Assembly (NCBI GenBank): GCA_038326995.1
Contig: JBBQKP010000117.1
Coordinates: 1 to 10,355 of the forward strand
Reading direction: 5' to 3'
Origin: JBBQKP01 sp038326995
GTDB lineage: Bacteria; Planctomycetota; Phycisphaerae; Tepidisphaerales; Tepidisphaeraceae
Length of the DNA: 10,355 bases
The notes under the pieces were generated by a model that was given only the letters and a program-made list of their open reading frames with translations, was not told the origin of the DNA and did no database searches. Below are positions 4,203 to 10,355 of the stretch, piece after piece. A program made the translations under genes and the position numbers. The number at the start of each line of letters is the position of its first letter. Position 1 is the first letter of the stretch.

Positions 4203-6647
4203 ATGTCACTCGACCCCGCCCAACGCCTGGAGCTGATTCTTCAGCAACTGGATCAGTTGCCGACGCTGCCTTCGGTGGCGGTTCGCATTCTTGAATTGAC
4301 AAGCTCCGAGCGGTCTGCCGCGAAGGATGTCGTGCGGCTCATCGAGTCCGACGCCGCCCTGACTGCGCGCATTCTCCGCATCATTCATCGCGCCGACGGC
4401 GGGACACGGATCGATATCGCCTCGGTTGAGCGTGCGGTTGTCATGCTGGGGTTCGAGGCCGTCCGCAACGCGGTACTGGCCGTCAGCGTTTTTGAGGTCA
4501 TGGGCCCGAGCTCCAACGACAAAAATCCCGGCTCGGGCAGGCGATTCAATCGCGAAGAATTCTGGAAACACAACGTCGGCGTCGCGTGCTGCAGCGAACT
4601 GCTCGCTAAGCGAATGAAAATCAAGCTCGAGCCGTCCGACGCGTTTCTCGCCGGATTGTTGCACGACCTGGGAAAAGTCGCGCTTGATAGTGCGCTGCCC
4701 AAGAGCTACGCGCGGGTGATCGAAGCGGTGGAACTTGTTCGCGGCGATATCGCGGATTTGGAGCGGCGAATCATCGGCGTGGACCATCTGGTCGTGGGCA
4801 AACGCGTGGCCGAGCGGTGGACGCTGCCCGCGTTTTTGCGAGACGTGATCTGGCTTCACGGCCAATCGGTTTTAGCGATTCCGCCCTCGGTCAAGCAGCC
4901 GCACCTCGTGCACATCGTCACACTGGCGGACCAGCTCGTACGCAGGCAGCACATTGGCTACAGCGGAAATTTTTCGAGCGGCGGGGTGTCGGAAACAGAG
5001 CTATTGGAAGCGCTCGGCCTGACGTCGAAAGATGTGGACGCAGTCCTGGCCGAGCTCGTCGCTGCGATCGAGCCTCGAGCGAAGGCACTGGGGCTTGGTC
5101 AATCGACCAGCGAAGATTTGTACAGGCAGGCGTTGTCGCGCGCGAACACCGAACTGGGCCGCCTGACGGATCAGCTGTCGATCAAAAACAAGAAGCTGGC
5201 AGTGCGTGCGAAATTTTTCGAGTCGCTCAGTCAGTTTCACGGCGAGCTCAGGCCCGACGCACCCCCGGCCGCGGTTCTGCAGGCGATCGCCCATACCGCT
5301 GCCAGTGTGATCGGAGTCGAGCGGTGCGGCGCCTTCAGCCTTTCGAACCACTCGTCGCGCGTGCAAGCGCACGTCGTGGTGGCTCGGGCAGATGGAGAGT
5401 GCGTGGAAATCGCGATGGAGCAGTCGCCAGAGATGTCGCCCGAGATGTCGCCCGAGAAGGCGGGCAAGCAGGCGATTCCGCTCATCTTGCCCCAGCAGCC
5501 GACGTCTAAAGGTGAGCAGGCAAAAAATATTCTGGTCCGGCCGATCGACAAATCACTCGAGTGGGTCATTCAAACGACCTCGCCCAGGCTTTCGGGTTCA
5601 CGCCAGTTCTGGATTCCCCTGACGAGCGACGGCGTCGTGATCGGCGGCGTGGTGTTCGGCGGTGATATCGGTAGCGATCATCGCGTGCAGATGCAGCACG
5701 GCGAGCTCGGGGCCATCGCGGGCGGATGGTCGCTCGCGCTGCGGACGTGCCAGATACGCGAGGAATCGAATCTGCTGAGCGAACAACTCGCCGACGCCAA
5801 TCGACTCTTGCAGGGAACGCAGCAGGAACTGCTGACGGCGCGGACTTTGTCGAGTATGGGGGAATTGGCGGCAGGCGCGGCGCACGAGATGAACAACCCG
5901 CTGACGGTCATTTCGGGCAGGTCGCAGCTCCTGGCGGTTGCTTTGAAGGGGGGTAATGACGCGAAATTATCCGCCTCGGCGTCCATCATAGCCGAGCAGG
6001 CGCAGCGCTTATCGGACATCATCACCGACCTCATGCACTTCGCACGGCCGGTGCCCGTCAGGAGCGAGAATTGCGCTATTGACCTGTTGATCGAAGACGC
6101 TGTTCGAGAAGCAAAAACATTGGCTAAGGTGCCCCCGGACTCTGACGATAGGAACATTGTGGTGCAGGTGAACCAGGACGTCCCGCCGGTCATGGTCGAC
6201 AAACGGCAGGTGACGGGCGCGATCGCACAGATCATCGCCAATGCCCTGCAGGCCGCGGAAGTTACGAGTAGCGACCAAACTGGTGACCAAGCGGGCGACC
6301 ACGCTGGCGACCACGCTGGCGACCACGCTGGCAACCGGGCTGGGGACAGTGGGAAGATCAACATCACAGCCGCCTTCGACAGGTTCGGAAAGCAGGTGGT
6401 GGTGAATGTCGATGACCAGGGAGCGGGCATGGACCAGGAAACGCTCAAGCACGCGTTCGACCCGTTCTACAGTGCCAAGCCTGCGGGGCGGAGCAGGGGC
6501 ATGGGCCTGGCGAAGTCACTGCGATGGATCAAGGCCAGCGGCGGGACGATTCGCCTTGAAAGTCTCCCTGGCCAAGGGACGAAGGTGACGGTCGTACTGC
6601 CCGTGGGCGAGGAGCCGGTCCAGACGCAGATAGCGCAGAGCGCATAG
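4203..6647 (+). CDS. HDOD-GAF-sensor histidine kinase
   Basis: This is an 814-residue soluble kinase with no membrane segment. Order: HDOD domain (about 13-225; 'LDQLPTLPSVAVRILEL' start, 'GLLHDLGKVA' with H154/D155), short coiled coil (305-335), GAF-like domain (about 338-515), coiled linker (516-548), HisKA with phosphoacceptor H561 in 'AAHEMNNPL', and HATPase_c with N680 (N box), D738/G740/G742 (G1 'DDQGAGMD'), F752/F755 and G766/G768 (G2). All catalytic boxes are intact. GAF domains bind small ligands; HDOD modules are generally protein-protein or signalling modules. The neighbouring receiver proteins on both sides are its likely partners. Oddities: a GD(H/Q)A tetrapeptide array (residues 690-713) between the N and G1 boxes and a triple SPE(M/K) unit (408-419) in the GAF region. 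No Shine-Dalgarno precedes the ATG; the upstream bases are pyrimidine-rich. Confidence 0.93.
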   Translation: MSLDPAQRLELILQQLDQLPTLPSVAVRILELTSSERSAAKDVVRLIESDAALTARILRIIHRADGGTRIDIASVERAVVMLGFEAVRNAVLAVSVFEVMGPSSNDKNPGSGRRFNREEFWKHNVGVACCSELLAKRMKIKLEPSDAFLAGLLHDLGKVALDSALPKSYARVIEAVELVRGDIADLERRIIGVDHLVVGKRVAERWTLPAFLRDVIWLHGQSVLAIPPSVKQPHLVHIVTLADQLVRRQHIGYSGNFSSGGVSETELLEALGLTSKDVDAVLAELVAAIEPRAKALGLGQSTSEDLYRQALSRANTELGRLTDQLSIKNKKLAVRAKFFESLSQFHGELRPDAPPAAVLQAIAHTAASVIGVERCGAFSLSNHSSRVQAHVVVARADGECVEIAMEQSPEMSPEMSPEKAGKQAIPLILPQQPTSKGEQAKNILVRPIDKSLEWVIQTTSPRLSGSRQFWIPLTSDGVVIGGVVFGGDIGSDHRVQMQHGELGAIAGGWSLALRTCQIREESNLLSEQLADANRLLQGTQQELLTARTLSSMGELAAGAAHEMNNPLTVISGRSQLLAVALKGGNDAKLSASASIIAEQAQRLSDIITDLMHFARPVPVRSENCAIDLLIEDAVREAKTLAKVPPDSDDRNIVVQVNQDVPPVMVDKRQVTGAIAQIIANALQAAEVTSSDQTGDQAGDHAGDHAGDHAGNRAGDSGKINITAAFDRFGKQVVVNVDDQGAGMDQETLKHAFDPFYSAKPAGRSRGMGLAKSLRWIKASGGTIRLESLPGQGTKVTVVLPVGEEPVQTQIAQSA
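5424..5459 (+). repeat. 12-bp in-frame tandem repeat, three copies (SPEM/SPEK)
   Basis: Three 12-base units beginning TCGCC encode SPEM-SPEM-SPEK within the GAF-like region of the kinase. The units differ by a few bases and sit in a likely loop between strands. Confidence 0.85.
6270..6341 (+). repeat. 12-bp in-frame tandem repeat, six copies (GDHA-type)
   Basis: Six 12-base units run from 6270; the middle three (6294-6329) are identical GGCGACCACGCT. They encode SDQT, GDQA, GDHA, GDHA, GDHA and GNRA inside the ATP-binding domain of the kinase. Outer units are diverged and inner ones identical, as expected of expansion from within. The array is read in frame, so it lengthens a loop without breaking the gene. 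Confidence 0.92.
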
Positions 6648-6651
6648 ACGC

Positions 6652-6698
6652 CAGGCTGCTTAGACGACCGTGCCAGCAGTGACAAAGCAGCGAGCCTG
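6652..6698 (+). terminator. Imperfect hairpin after the kinase gene
   Basis: CAGGCTGCTT (6652-6661) can pair with AAGCA (6685-6689) and GCCTG (6694-6698), with GCGA bulged out. It lies in the 101-base gap between the kinase and the receiver-GAF gene. No T-run follows, so it may be an attenuator, a processing site or chance. It does not exclude co-transcription of the two genes. Confidence 0.25.
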
Positions 6699-6748
6699 AC
6701 GGAGCGGCGATTACAAAAATTAACAGACGCAGGACGCGAGAAATTATT

Positions 6749-8020
6749 ATGCCAAGTGCCCCGATCAAGCCCCAATCTTCCAACAAAGGCGTCGCAAAGT
6801 CGCAGGTCGTTTTATTCGTCGATGACGAGCCCGACATCCTCGATCTTGCCGGCGATGTGCTGGGACGCGAACTGACCAACTGCAAAATCCTGCGCGCCTC
6901 TTCTGTTGCAGAAGCCCGGCGGTTGATCGATCGCGAGAAGTCGAGGCTAACGCTGGTCGTCGCCGATCTGCAATTGCCCGACGGACGCGGCAGCGAACTG
7001 ATCCAGGACGTGCGGAAAAAATCACCCGCCGCGGGCGTGGTGATGGTTTCTGGAAAGGCCGACCTTGCGGAATCCGTCAGCGCTTTCCGAAGCGGCGCGG
7101 TCGATTTCATCCCCAAGCCGTTCACCGCAGAGCAACTGGTCGAGCGCGTCCGCCGGGCGATTGTTCATCAGGACGCGGTCAACAAAACACAGCGACGACT
7201 CGTGCGACTCAAGTCGGCCGTCAAAAAGCTCAACAACGCCCGGCACATGGTCAGCAAGAAAGTTGATCTGCTTTGCAACGACCTGATCGGTGCGTACGGC
7301 GAGCTCGCGCGGCAGTTCGAAGACGTGCGAATCGCAGAAGATTTTCGCAAGACGATCAACGTCAGCAGAGACCTCGAACAAATGCTCTGCCACGCGATGG
7401 ACTGGGTCCTTCGTAAGAGTGGCTACACGAACATTGCGATCTATCTTGCGGGTGACGATTCCAGCTTCGAACTGGGCGCCTACATGAAGTACACAATCCC
7501 AGGGTCCAAGCCGCTGACGGATGCACTGAAGGAAGGCATTGTCGAGCAGGCGTCGCGTGAAAATTTCGTGAGTTATGCCGAGCCGGAGATCGCCGATCAT
7601 CTCACGCCGACCGAGATGGACCACGTCAAGGGCAACGGCGTGATGGCGATCAATGCGGCGTATCTGGGTGAGTCATTGGCGGTCATCGTTATGTTTCGCG
7701 AAGCCAAGACGCCGTTCACGCAGGACGATGCGGCCATGCTCCGCTCGATCGCACCGATCTTCGCCAATATGCTCACGACTCTCGCCAAAACCGGGCCCGA
7801 TCATTCGAAAGACCATGGCGTCGACGAGGACGATGACGAAGACGACATGAACGAGTTGGGCGAGGATGTGTCGAACGAATTCGACAGCATGCTCGACGAT
7901 TTGTTCAATCCGGATTTCAAAGGCGATAAGAACAAACCCGGTGACAAGCAGGGCAGCAACAAGCCCAAAAAGCCAGACCCCGCCGACTGGTGGAAGACGA
8001 GCGAAGACTCGCCGTTTTGA
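6749..8020 (+). CDS. Response regulator receiver-GAF protein with acidic tail
   Basis: This is a 423-residue cytoplasmic protein. Residues 19-140 are a receiver domain with acidic pair D25/D26, phosphoacceptor D73 in 'VVADLQLPDG', S101 and K123 in 'IPKPF'; all key residues are present. A helical, probably coiled linker (145-200) leads to a GAF-like domain (about 205-345). The tail is very acidic (359-372), then 'FDSMLDDLFNPDF' (378-390), a Lys/Pro/Gly-rich stretch and a C-terminal 'PADWWK'. There is no DNA-binding or enzymatic output domain, so the output is probably ligand- or protein-mediated. It follows the histidine kinase by 101 bases on the same strand and is a likely phosphoacceptor for it. 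The Shine-Dalgarno is weak. Confidence 0.9.
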   Translation: MPSAPIKPQSSNKGVAKSQVVLFVDDEPDILDLAGDVLGRELTNCKILRASSVAEARRLIDREKSRLTLVVADLQLPDGRGSELIQDVRKKSPAAGVVMVSGKADLAESVSAFRSGAVDFIPKPFTAEQLVERVRRAIVHQDAVNKTQRRLVRLKSAVKKLNNARHMVSKKVDLLCNDLIGAYGELARQFEDVRIAEDFRKTINVSRDLEQMLCHAMDWVLRKSGYTNIAIYLAGDDSSFELGAYMKYTIPGSKPLTDALKEGIVEQASRENFVSYAEPEIADHLTPTEMDHVKGNGVMAINAAYLGESLAVIVMFREAKTPFTQDDAAMLRSIAPIFANMLTTLAKTGPDHSKDHGVDEDDDEDDMNELGEDVSNEFDSMLDDLFNPDFKGDKNKPGDKQGSNKPKKPDPADWWKTSEDSPF

Positions 8021-8066
8021 TTCAACCTGCTTTATGTTGCGTCTAGCAATTGACTGATTTTACGAA

Positions 8067-8127
8067 CCGCGACCGTGAGGGAGCGGCTGGCAGGCGATCG
8101 CGCAGAAGCACTGCCTCACGGTCGTGG
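8067..8127. terminator. Hairpin between convergent genes, possible bidirectional terminator
   Basis: CGACCGTGAGG (8070-8080) is exactly complementary to CCTCACGGTCG (8114-8124). The stem extends three more pairs at its base (8067-8069 with 8125-8127, one of them G-T), around a 33-base loop. It sits between the receiver-GAF gene and the convergent small coiled-coil gene. No T-run flanks it, so termination is inferred from position. From memory, similar 'CCGTGAGGGAGCGG' elements are common between planctomycete genes, so it may be a genome-wide repeat. Confidence 0.5.
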
Positions 8128-8176
8128 CTCGTGACAAAATAACGGTAGACAAAAAATTTAGCGAGATATCAGATCA

Positions 8177-8497
8177 CTAGTCGTTCACTTCGACCTGTGT
8201 CTCTTCCCGACGGCCGGCGGTCGCGCCGTTGCGGGTCGCAGCGGTGCCGAGATCGTCGGCGAACTCTGCAAGCAGGCGGCTGGGCTGTTGGCCCGTCGCA
8301 CGCAGAAGACGGTCGAATTCTTCATTGATCTGAACCTGAATCCCGCGCAGCTCGTCCTGAATGCTGCGCCTTTGGTTCATGTACTGCTGGATCTGGTCTT
8401 CGACGCGCTGCAGAACCACCATCTTCTGGTGGGCACGTTGAAAAAGTTGAACGGTGGGGGATGCGTTGGCGTCGGCTCGGGTTGCGTTGTCGGACAT
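8177..8497 (-). CDS. Small coiled-coil protein, unknown function
   Basis: This is a 106-residue soluble protein. Residues about 18-68 are strongly helical with heptad-like spacing ('LQRVEDQIQQYMNQRRSIQD', 'IQVQINEEFDRLL'), followed by an Ala/Gly-rich, partly disordered tail with 'GATAGRREETQVEVND'. There is no signal peptide, membrane segment or recognised domain. It may be a small scaffold or adaptor. The frame is open further upstream to 8563, but GGAG (8509-8512) eleven bases before the ATG at 8497 and the predicted promoter at 8536-8563 favour this start. It is divergent from the SGNH hydrolase gene and shares an operator-like region with it. Confidence 0.75.
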   Translation of the reverse strand: MSDNATRADANASPTVQLFQRAHQKMVVLQRVEDQIQQYMNQRRSIQDELRGIQVQINEEFDRLLRATGQQPSRLLAEFADDLGTAATRNGATAGRREETQVEVND

Positions 8498-8535
8498 GAT
8501 TGTTTGATCTCCAGGGTCGGGGTTGATGACGCTGG

Positions 8536-8563
8536 ATGATGACGTCGCCCGGACGTCAGTCAA
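8536..8563 (-). promoter_or_regulatory. Candidate promoter of the small coiled-coil gene
   Basis: On the minus strand TTGACT (8558-8563, 5/6) is followed by 16 bases and CATCAT (8536-8541, 4/6). The TGACGTC/GACGTCA dyad fills the spacer. The start of transcription would be near 8529, leaving a leader of about 30 bases. Confidence 0.4.
8540..8558. promoter_or_regulatory. Inverted repeat TGACGTC-N5-GACGTCA, possible operator
   Basis: The two 7-base arms (8540-8546, 8552-8558) are perfect reverse complements, and each contains the palindrome GACGTC. The element covers the spacer of the predicted minus-strand promoter, a typical place for repressor binding. Confidence 0.45.
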
Positions 8564-8591
8564 GTTTGGCGGCCGCTGTTATCAAACTTGA
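8560..8591. promoter_or_regulatory. Inverted repeat TCAAGTTTG-N14-CAAACTTGA, possible operator
   Basis: These are perfect 9-base arms (8560-8568, 8583-8591) around a 14-base centre that contains GCGGCCGC. It lies in the divergent intergenic region just beyond the first dyad, upstream of both the coiled-coil gene and the SGNH hydrolase gene. It could be a dimer-binding site or an RNA hairpin. Confidence 0.45.
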
Positions 8592-8697
8592 TTTGTCCGG
8601 GCAAACAAAACAGGTTTACTAAACAGCATGAAATCTCCCGGTCGTGATGCATCTCGCCACTCACTCACGTACAATTCGCGTGTCTCAATTCTTAGCC

Positions 8698-9726
8698 ATG
8701 CCATCAGGAGAATCCAAGCCCGTGTCCAAACGCAGACTACCCGTGTCCAAACGCAGACTACCCGTGTTCACTCGCAGACTACCCGTGTTTACCCGCAGAA
8801 TATTCGCTACCGCCGTCGTCGTCGGCCTGATCGCCGCAGCCTTCTACGCCATCGGGGGCAACCGCAACCCGGCCGTTTTTGCCCAAAACGCCTCGGCCAA
8901 ATTGCGCGTCTTTTTCATCGGCAATTCCCTGACCGACACCATCGGCTACGTGCAATTCGAGAAACTGGCGATCGCCGGGAAACAGTCGATCATCTGGGGC
9001 CGACACACCGGCCCGGGCGCCACCCTCGACGGTCTGTACAAGCCCAATGATAAGGGCGAGCTCTACGGCATCGCACAAGAGCCCTTCGGCAAGTCGCCCG
9101 AAGCCCTCGCCAAGCACATTTGGGACGTCGTTACGCTTCAGCCCTTCGATCGCCCGCTCGACACCATCGAGGCCAACCAGCTGGGTGACATCGCCAACGT
9201 CAACACCTTCCTCTTGATGCTCAATGAAGGGCCGAACAAGGACACGCAGGTTTACATCCACGCCCACTGGCCTCGCCGATTCGCGTGGGACAAGACCGTC
9301 GAAACCGCTCCTCCCTTCGACTATCAGGCCAAGTGGGAAAAAACCTACGGCGGCGGCTGGTCAGATTTCGAAACACGAGATTTCTACGAAAAACTGTTGG
9401 CCGCCGTCAATAAAGAAAACCCGCTCAACAAGCCCGTGCTGATCCTCCCCGCGGGCGAAGTCATCTACGAGATCGACAAAGCCGCCAAAGCCGGGCAGAT
9501 TCCCGGCGTGCACTCCGCCAACGACATGTACAGCGATCACATCCACTTCAGCGAAAAAGGCAGATACGTCACTGCCATCACCTTCTACGCCACGATCTTC
9601 AAGAAGAGCCCCGAAGGTCTGTCCGCTTCGGGCTACGGCCTGAACGACCCTGCCTTTGAGAAAGCCGTTCAGGAACTGGTCTGGCGCGTCGTCTCGACCC
9701 ATCCCAACGCGGGCATCGCGAAGTAG
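8698..9726 (+). CDS. Exported SGNH-type hydrolase
   Basis: This is a 342-residue protein from this start. A basic N-region (7-34) precedes a hydrophobic helix (about 37-53) and a possible cleavage site near 'VFAQNASA' (60-67), so it is exported or membrane-tethered. The mature part begins with block I 'FFIGNSLTD' (nucleophile S77), has 'WDVVTLQPF' in the middle and ends with 'DHIHFSEKG' (D280, H283), the Asp-His pair of SGNH hydrolases. The pattern resembles the DUF4886-like branch of the superfamily; the substrate is unknown, with acyl or acetyl esters of glycans or lipids possible. Start choice: 8644/8647 give an unlikely leader; 8698 is ATG without Shine-Dalgarno; GTG at 8722 has AGGAG eleven bases upstream and would begin within the repeat array. 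The n-region is made of four heptads each with RR. Confidence 0.85.
   Translation: MPSGESKPVSKRRLPVSKRRLPVFTRRLPVFTRRIFATAVVVGLIAAAFYAIGGNRNPAVFAQNASAKLRVFFIGNSLTDTIGYVQFEKLAIAGKQSIIWGRHTGPGATLDGLYKPNDKGELYGIAQEPFGKSPEALAKHIWDVVTLQPFDRPLDTIEANQLGDIANVNTFLLMLNEGPNKDTQVYIHAHWPRRFAWDKTVETAPPFDYQAKWEKTYGGGWSDFETRDFYEKLLAAVNKENPLNKPVLILPAGEVIYEIDKAAKAGQIPGVHSANDMYSDHIHFSEKGRYVTAITFYATIFKKSPEGLSASGYGLNDPAFEKAVQELVWRVVSTHPNAGIAK
8706..8710 (+). promoter_or_regulatory. Shine-Dalgarno that may set a GTG start of the hydrolase
   Basis: AGGAG stands eleven bases before the in-frame GTG at 8722 and after the ATG at 8698. If used, translation starts at the first heptad of the repeat array and the protein is eight residues shorter. 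Confidence 0.35.
8719..8802 (+). repeat. 21-bp in-frame tandem repeat, four copies (twin-arginine heptads)
   Basis: Four 21-base units start at 8719, 8740, 8761 and 8782, each opening with CCCGTGT. Read as heptads from the valine they encode VSKRRLP, VSKRRLP, VFTRRLP and VFTRRIF. The first two are identical at DNA level; the last two are diverged. The array forms the whole basic n-region of the signal peptide. Confidence 0.93.
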
Positions 9727-9792
9727 CGAGCACCTGTATTTGGCCATGTATCACAGGTCACTTGTCGCCCGTTACGTTTCATTTCTTTCAAG

Positions 9793-10176
9793 ATGCAACT
9801 CAAGCTCCTCAAAAGTAAAATCCACAACGTGCACTGCACGTTTACCAACGTCGAATACAACGGCAGCGTCTCGATCGATCGCGATCTCATGGACGACGCC
9901 GGGTTCTACGCCAATGAGGCCGTCCTCGTCGCCGACGTCGAAAACGGCCACCGCTTCGAGACCTACGTCATCCCCGCACCACGCGGCAGCGGCACGATCG
10001 GCGTAAACGGCTCGGCCGCACATCTCACCTCCGTCGGGCATCGCCTCATCATCATGGCGTTCTGCTATCTCACCGCCGACGAAGCCAGGCGTCACGTCGC
10101 GTCCGTCGTGCTGGTCAAAGAGGGAAACCGACGATCCGCCATCGAAAAGAATCCGTCGCATACCGATGACCATTGA
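9793..10176 (+). CDS. panD: Aspartate 1-decarboxylase
   Basis: This is a 127-residue protein, close to the 126 residues of the E. coli enzyme. It makes beta-alanine and CO2 from L-aspartate for pantothenate and coenzyme A synthesis in the cytoplasm. It is a pyruvoyl enzyme: the proenzyme cleaves itself between Gly24 and Ser25, and Ser25 becomes the pyruvoyl group. The site is plain here ('EYNGSVSIDRD', G24-S25). Other conserved residues align with the known enzyme: K9 ('SKIH'), R54 in 'NGHRFETYVI', T57, Y58 and N72 in 'VNGSAAH'. One difference is Ser74 where E. coli has Ala. The ATG has no clear Shine-Dalgarno. It starts 66 bases after the hydrolase gene on the same strand. No other pantothenate gene is visible in the window. 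Confidence 0.95.
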   Translation: MQLKLLKSKIHNVHCTFTNVEYNGSVSIDRDLMDDAGFYANEAVLVADVENGHRFETYVIPAPRGSGTIGVNGSAAHLTSVGHRLIIMAFCYLTADEARRHVASVVLVKEGNRRSAIEKNPSHTDDH

Positions 10177-10239
10177 ACGATTGCTCAACTTTCGATTCAT
10201 CATCACCAATAACAGCACCAACTTCAGAAAGCCCGACCC

Positions 10240-10355
10240 ATGGCAAACATCGCAATTTTAGTCGAGAAGATTTACGAAGACCTCGAACTTCAATACCCCA
10301 AATACCGCCTGCGCGAAGCAGGGCACACCGTCCACATCATCGGCCCGAAGAAGGG
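10240..10355 (+). CDS. DJ-1/PfpI-family protein, N-terminal part (cut by window edge)
   Basis: Only the first 38 residues are present. 'MANIAILVEK' is the first beta strand, followed by 'YEDLELQYPKYRLREAGHTV', the characteristic 'EDxELxxPxxxLxEAGxxV' opening of type 1 glutamine amidotransferase-like DJ-1/PfpI proteins, then 'HIIGPKKG'. Family members include proteases, deglycases and chaperone-like proteins; the catalytic Cys lies beyond the window, so no finer call is possible. It starts 63 bases after panD on the same strand and may be co-transcribed with it. Confidence 0.8.
   Translation, partial: MANIAILVEKIYEDLELQYPKYRLREAGHTVHIIGPKK

Noticed and set aside
5678..6448. Long minus-strand ORF opposite the kinase gene
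   Set aside because: Antisense shadow; the repetitive Ala-Trp-Ser-Pro section is the kinase repeat read backwards, while the plus frame has all kinase motifs.
8498..8563. Upstream extension of the small coiled-coil protein
   Set aside because: The extra 22 residues cover the predicted promoter and dyad; GGAG and helix-forming sequence favour 8497.
8719..8802. CRISPR-like spaced repeats
   Set aside because: Units are directly tandem without spacers and in frame within a signal peptide.
8628..9050. Arg-rich plus-strand ORF overlapping the SGNH hydrolase
   Set aside because: Shadow frame of the hydrolase gene; Arg/Gln/Thr-rich repeats come from the 21-bp array read in another frame.
9732..9758. 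ACCTGT/ACAGGT inverted repeat after the hydrolase gene
   Set aside because: Only six pairs around a 15-base loop with no T-run; too weak to call a terminator.

Overview
The window reads like a chromosomal segment of a moderately GC-rich planctomycete, quite possibly of the class Phycisphaerae. The support is indirect: HTH-receiver fusion proteins, a coiled-coil protein ending in a beta-rich 'LGS.D.V..GM.F' module, many genes without a clear Shine-Dalgarno sequence, and a hairpin of 'CCGTGAGG...CCTCACGG' type. No rRNA or other phylogenetic marker is present, so the assignment is an inference.

Region 1 (1-1923) is an accessory-looking stretch. A short gene with one membrane anchor (138-473) stops abruptly. 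It is followed by an uncertain minus-strand ORF and by an AT-rich minus-strand gene with YwqK/MORN-like repeats (725-1297), which has a good promoter of its own. About 600 bases follow with no convincing gene. Region 2 (1924-3193) is a minus-strand pair: a membrane-anchored coiled-coil protein and, 69 bases downstream, a 49-residue membrane protein. A 16-bp tandem repeat and a candidate promoter lie upstream.

Region 3 (3499-8020) is the core of the window: three co-directional signalling genes. They encode an HTH-receiver protein (DNA-binding domain first, receiver last), an 814-residue HDOD-GAF-histidine kinase, and a receiver-GAF protein with an acidic C-terminal tail. Together they look like one phosphotransfer unit in which one kinase could serve two receivers: one able to bind DNA and one with only a ligand- or protein-binding output. 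The phosphotransfer partners are inferred from adjacency only.

Region 4 (8021-8697) holds a hairpin between convergent genes, a small coiled-coil protein on the minus strand, and a divergent intergenic region with two adjacent perfect inverted repeats, one lying in the spacer of a predicted promoter. Region 5 (8698-10355) has an exported SGNH-type hydrolase with a fourfold twin-arginine-like repeat in its signal region, aspartate 1-decarboxylase (panD; beta-alanine for pantothenate and CoA), and the start of a DJ-1/PfpI-family protein cut by the window edge.

A recurring feature is short tandem duplication: five loci (16-bp x3, 14-bp x2, 12-bp x3, 12-bp x6, 21-bp x4). The three inside genes all preserve the reading frame. 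No tRNA, rRNA, CRISPR array, transposase or intact mobile element was seen.
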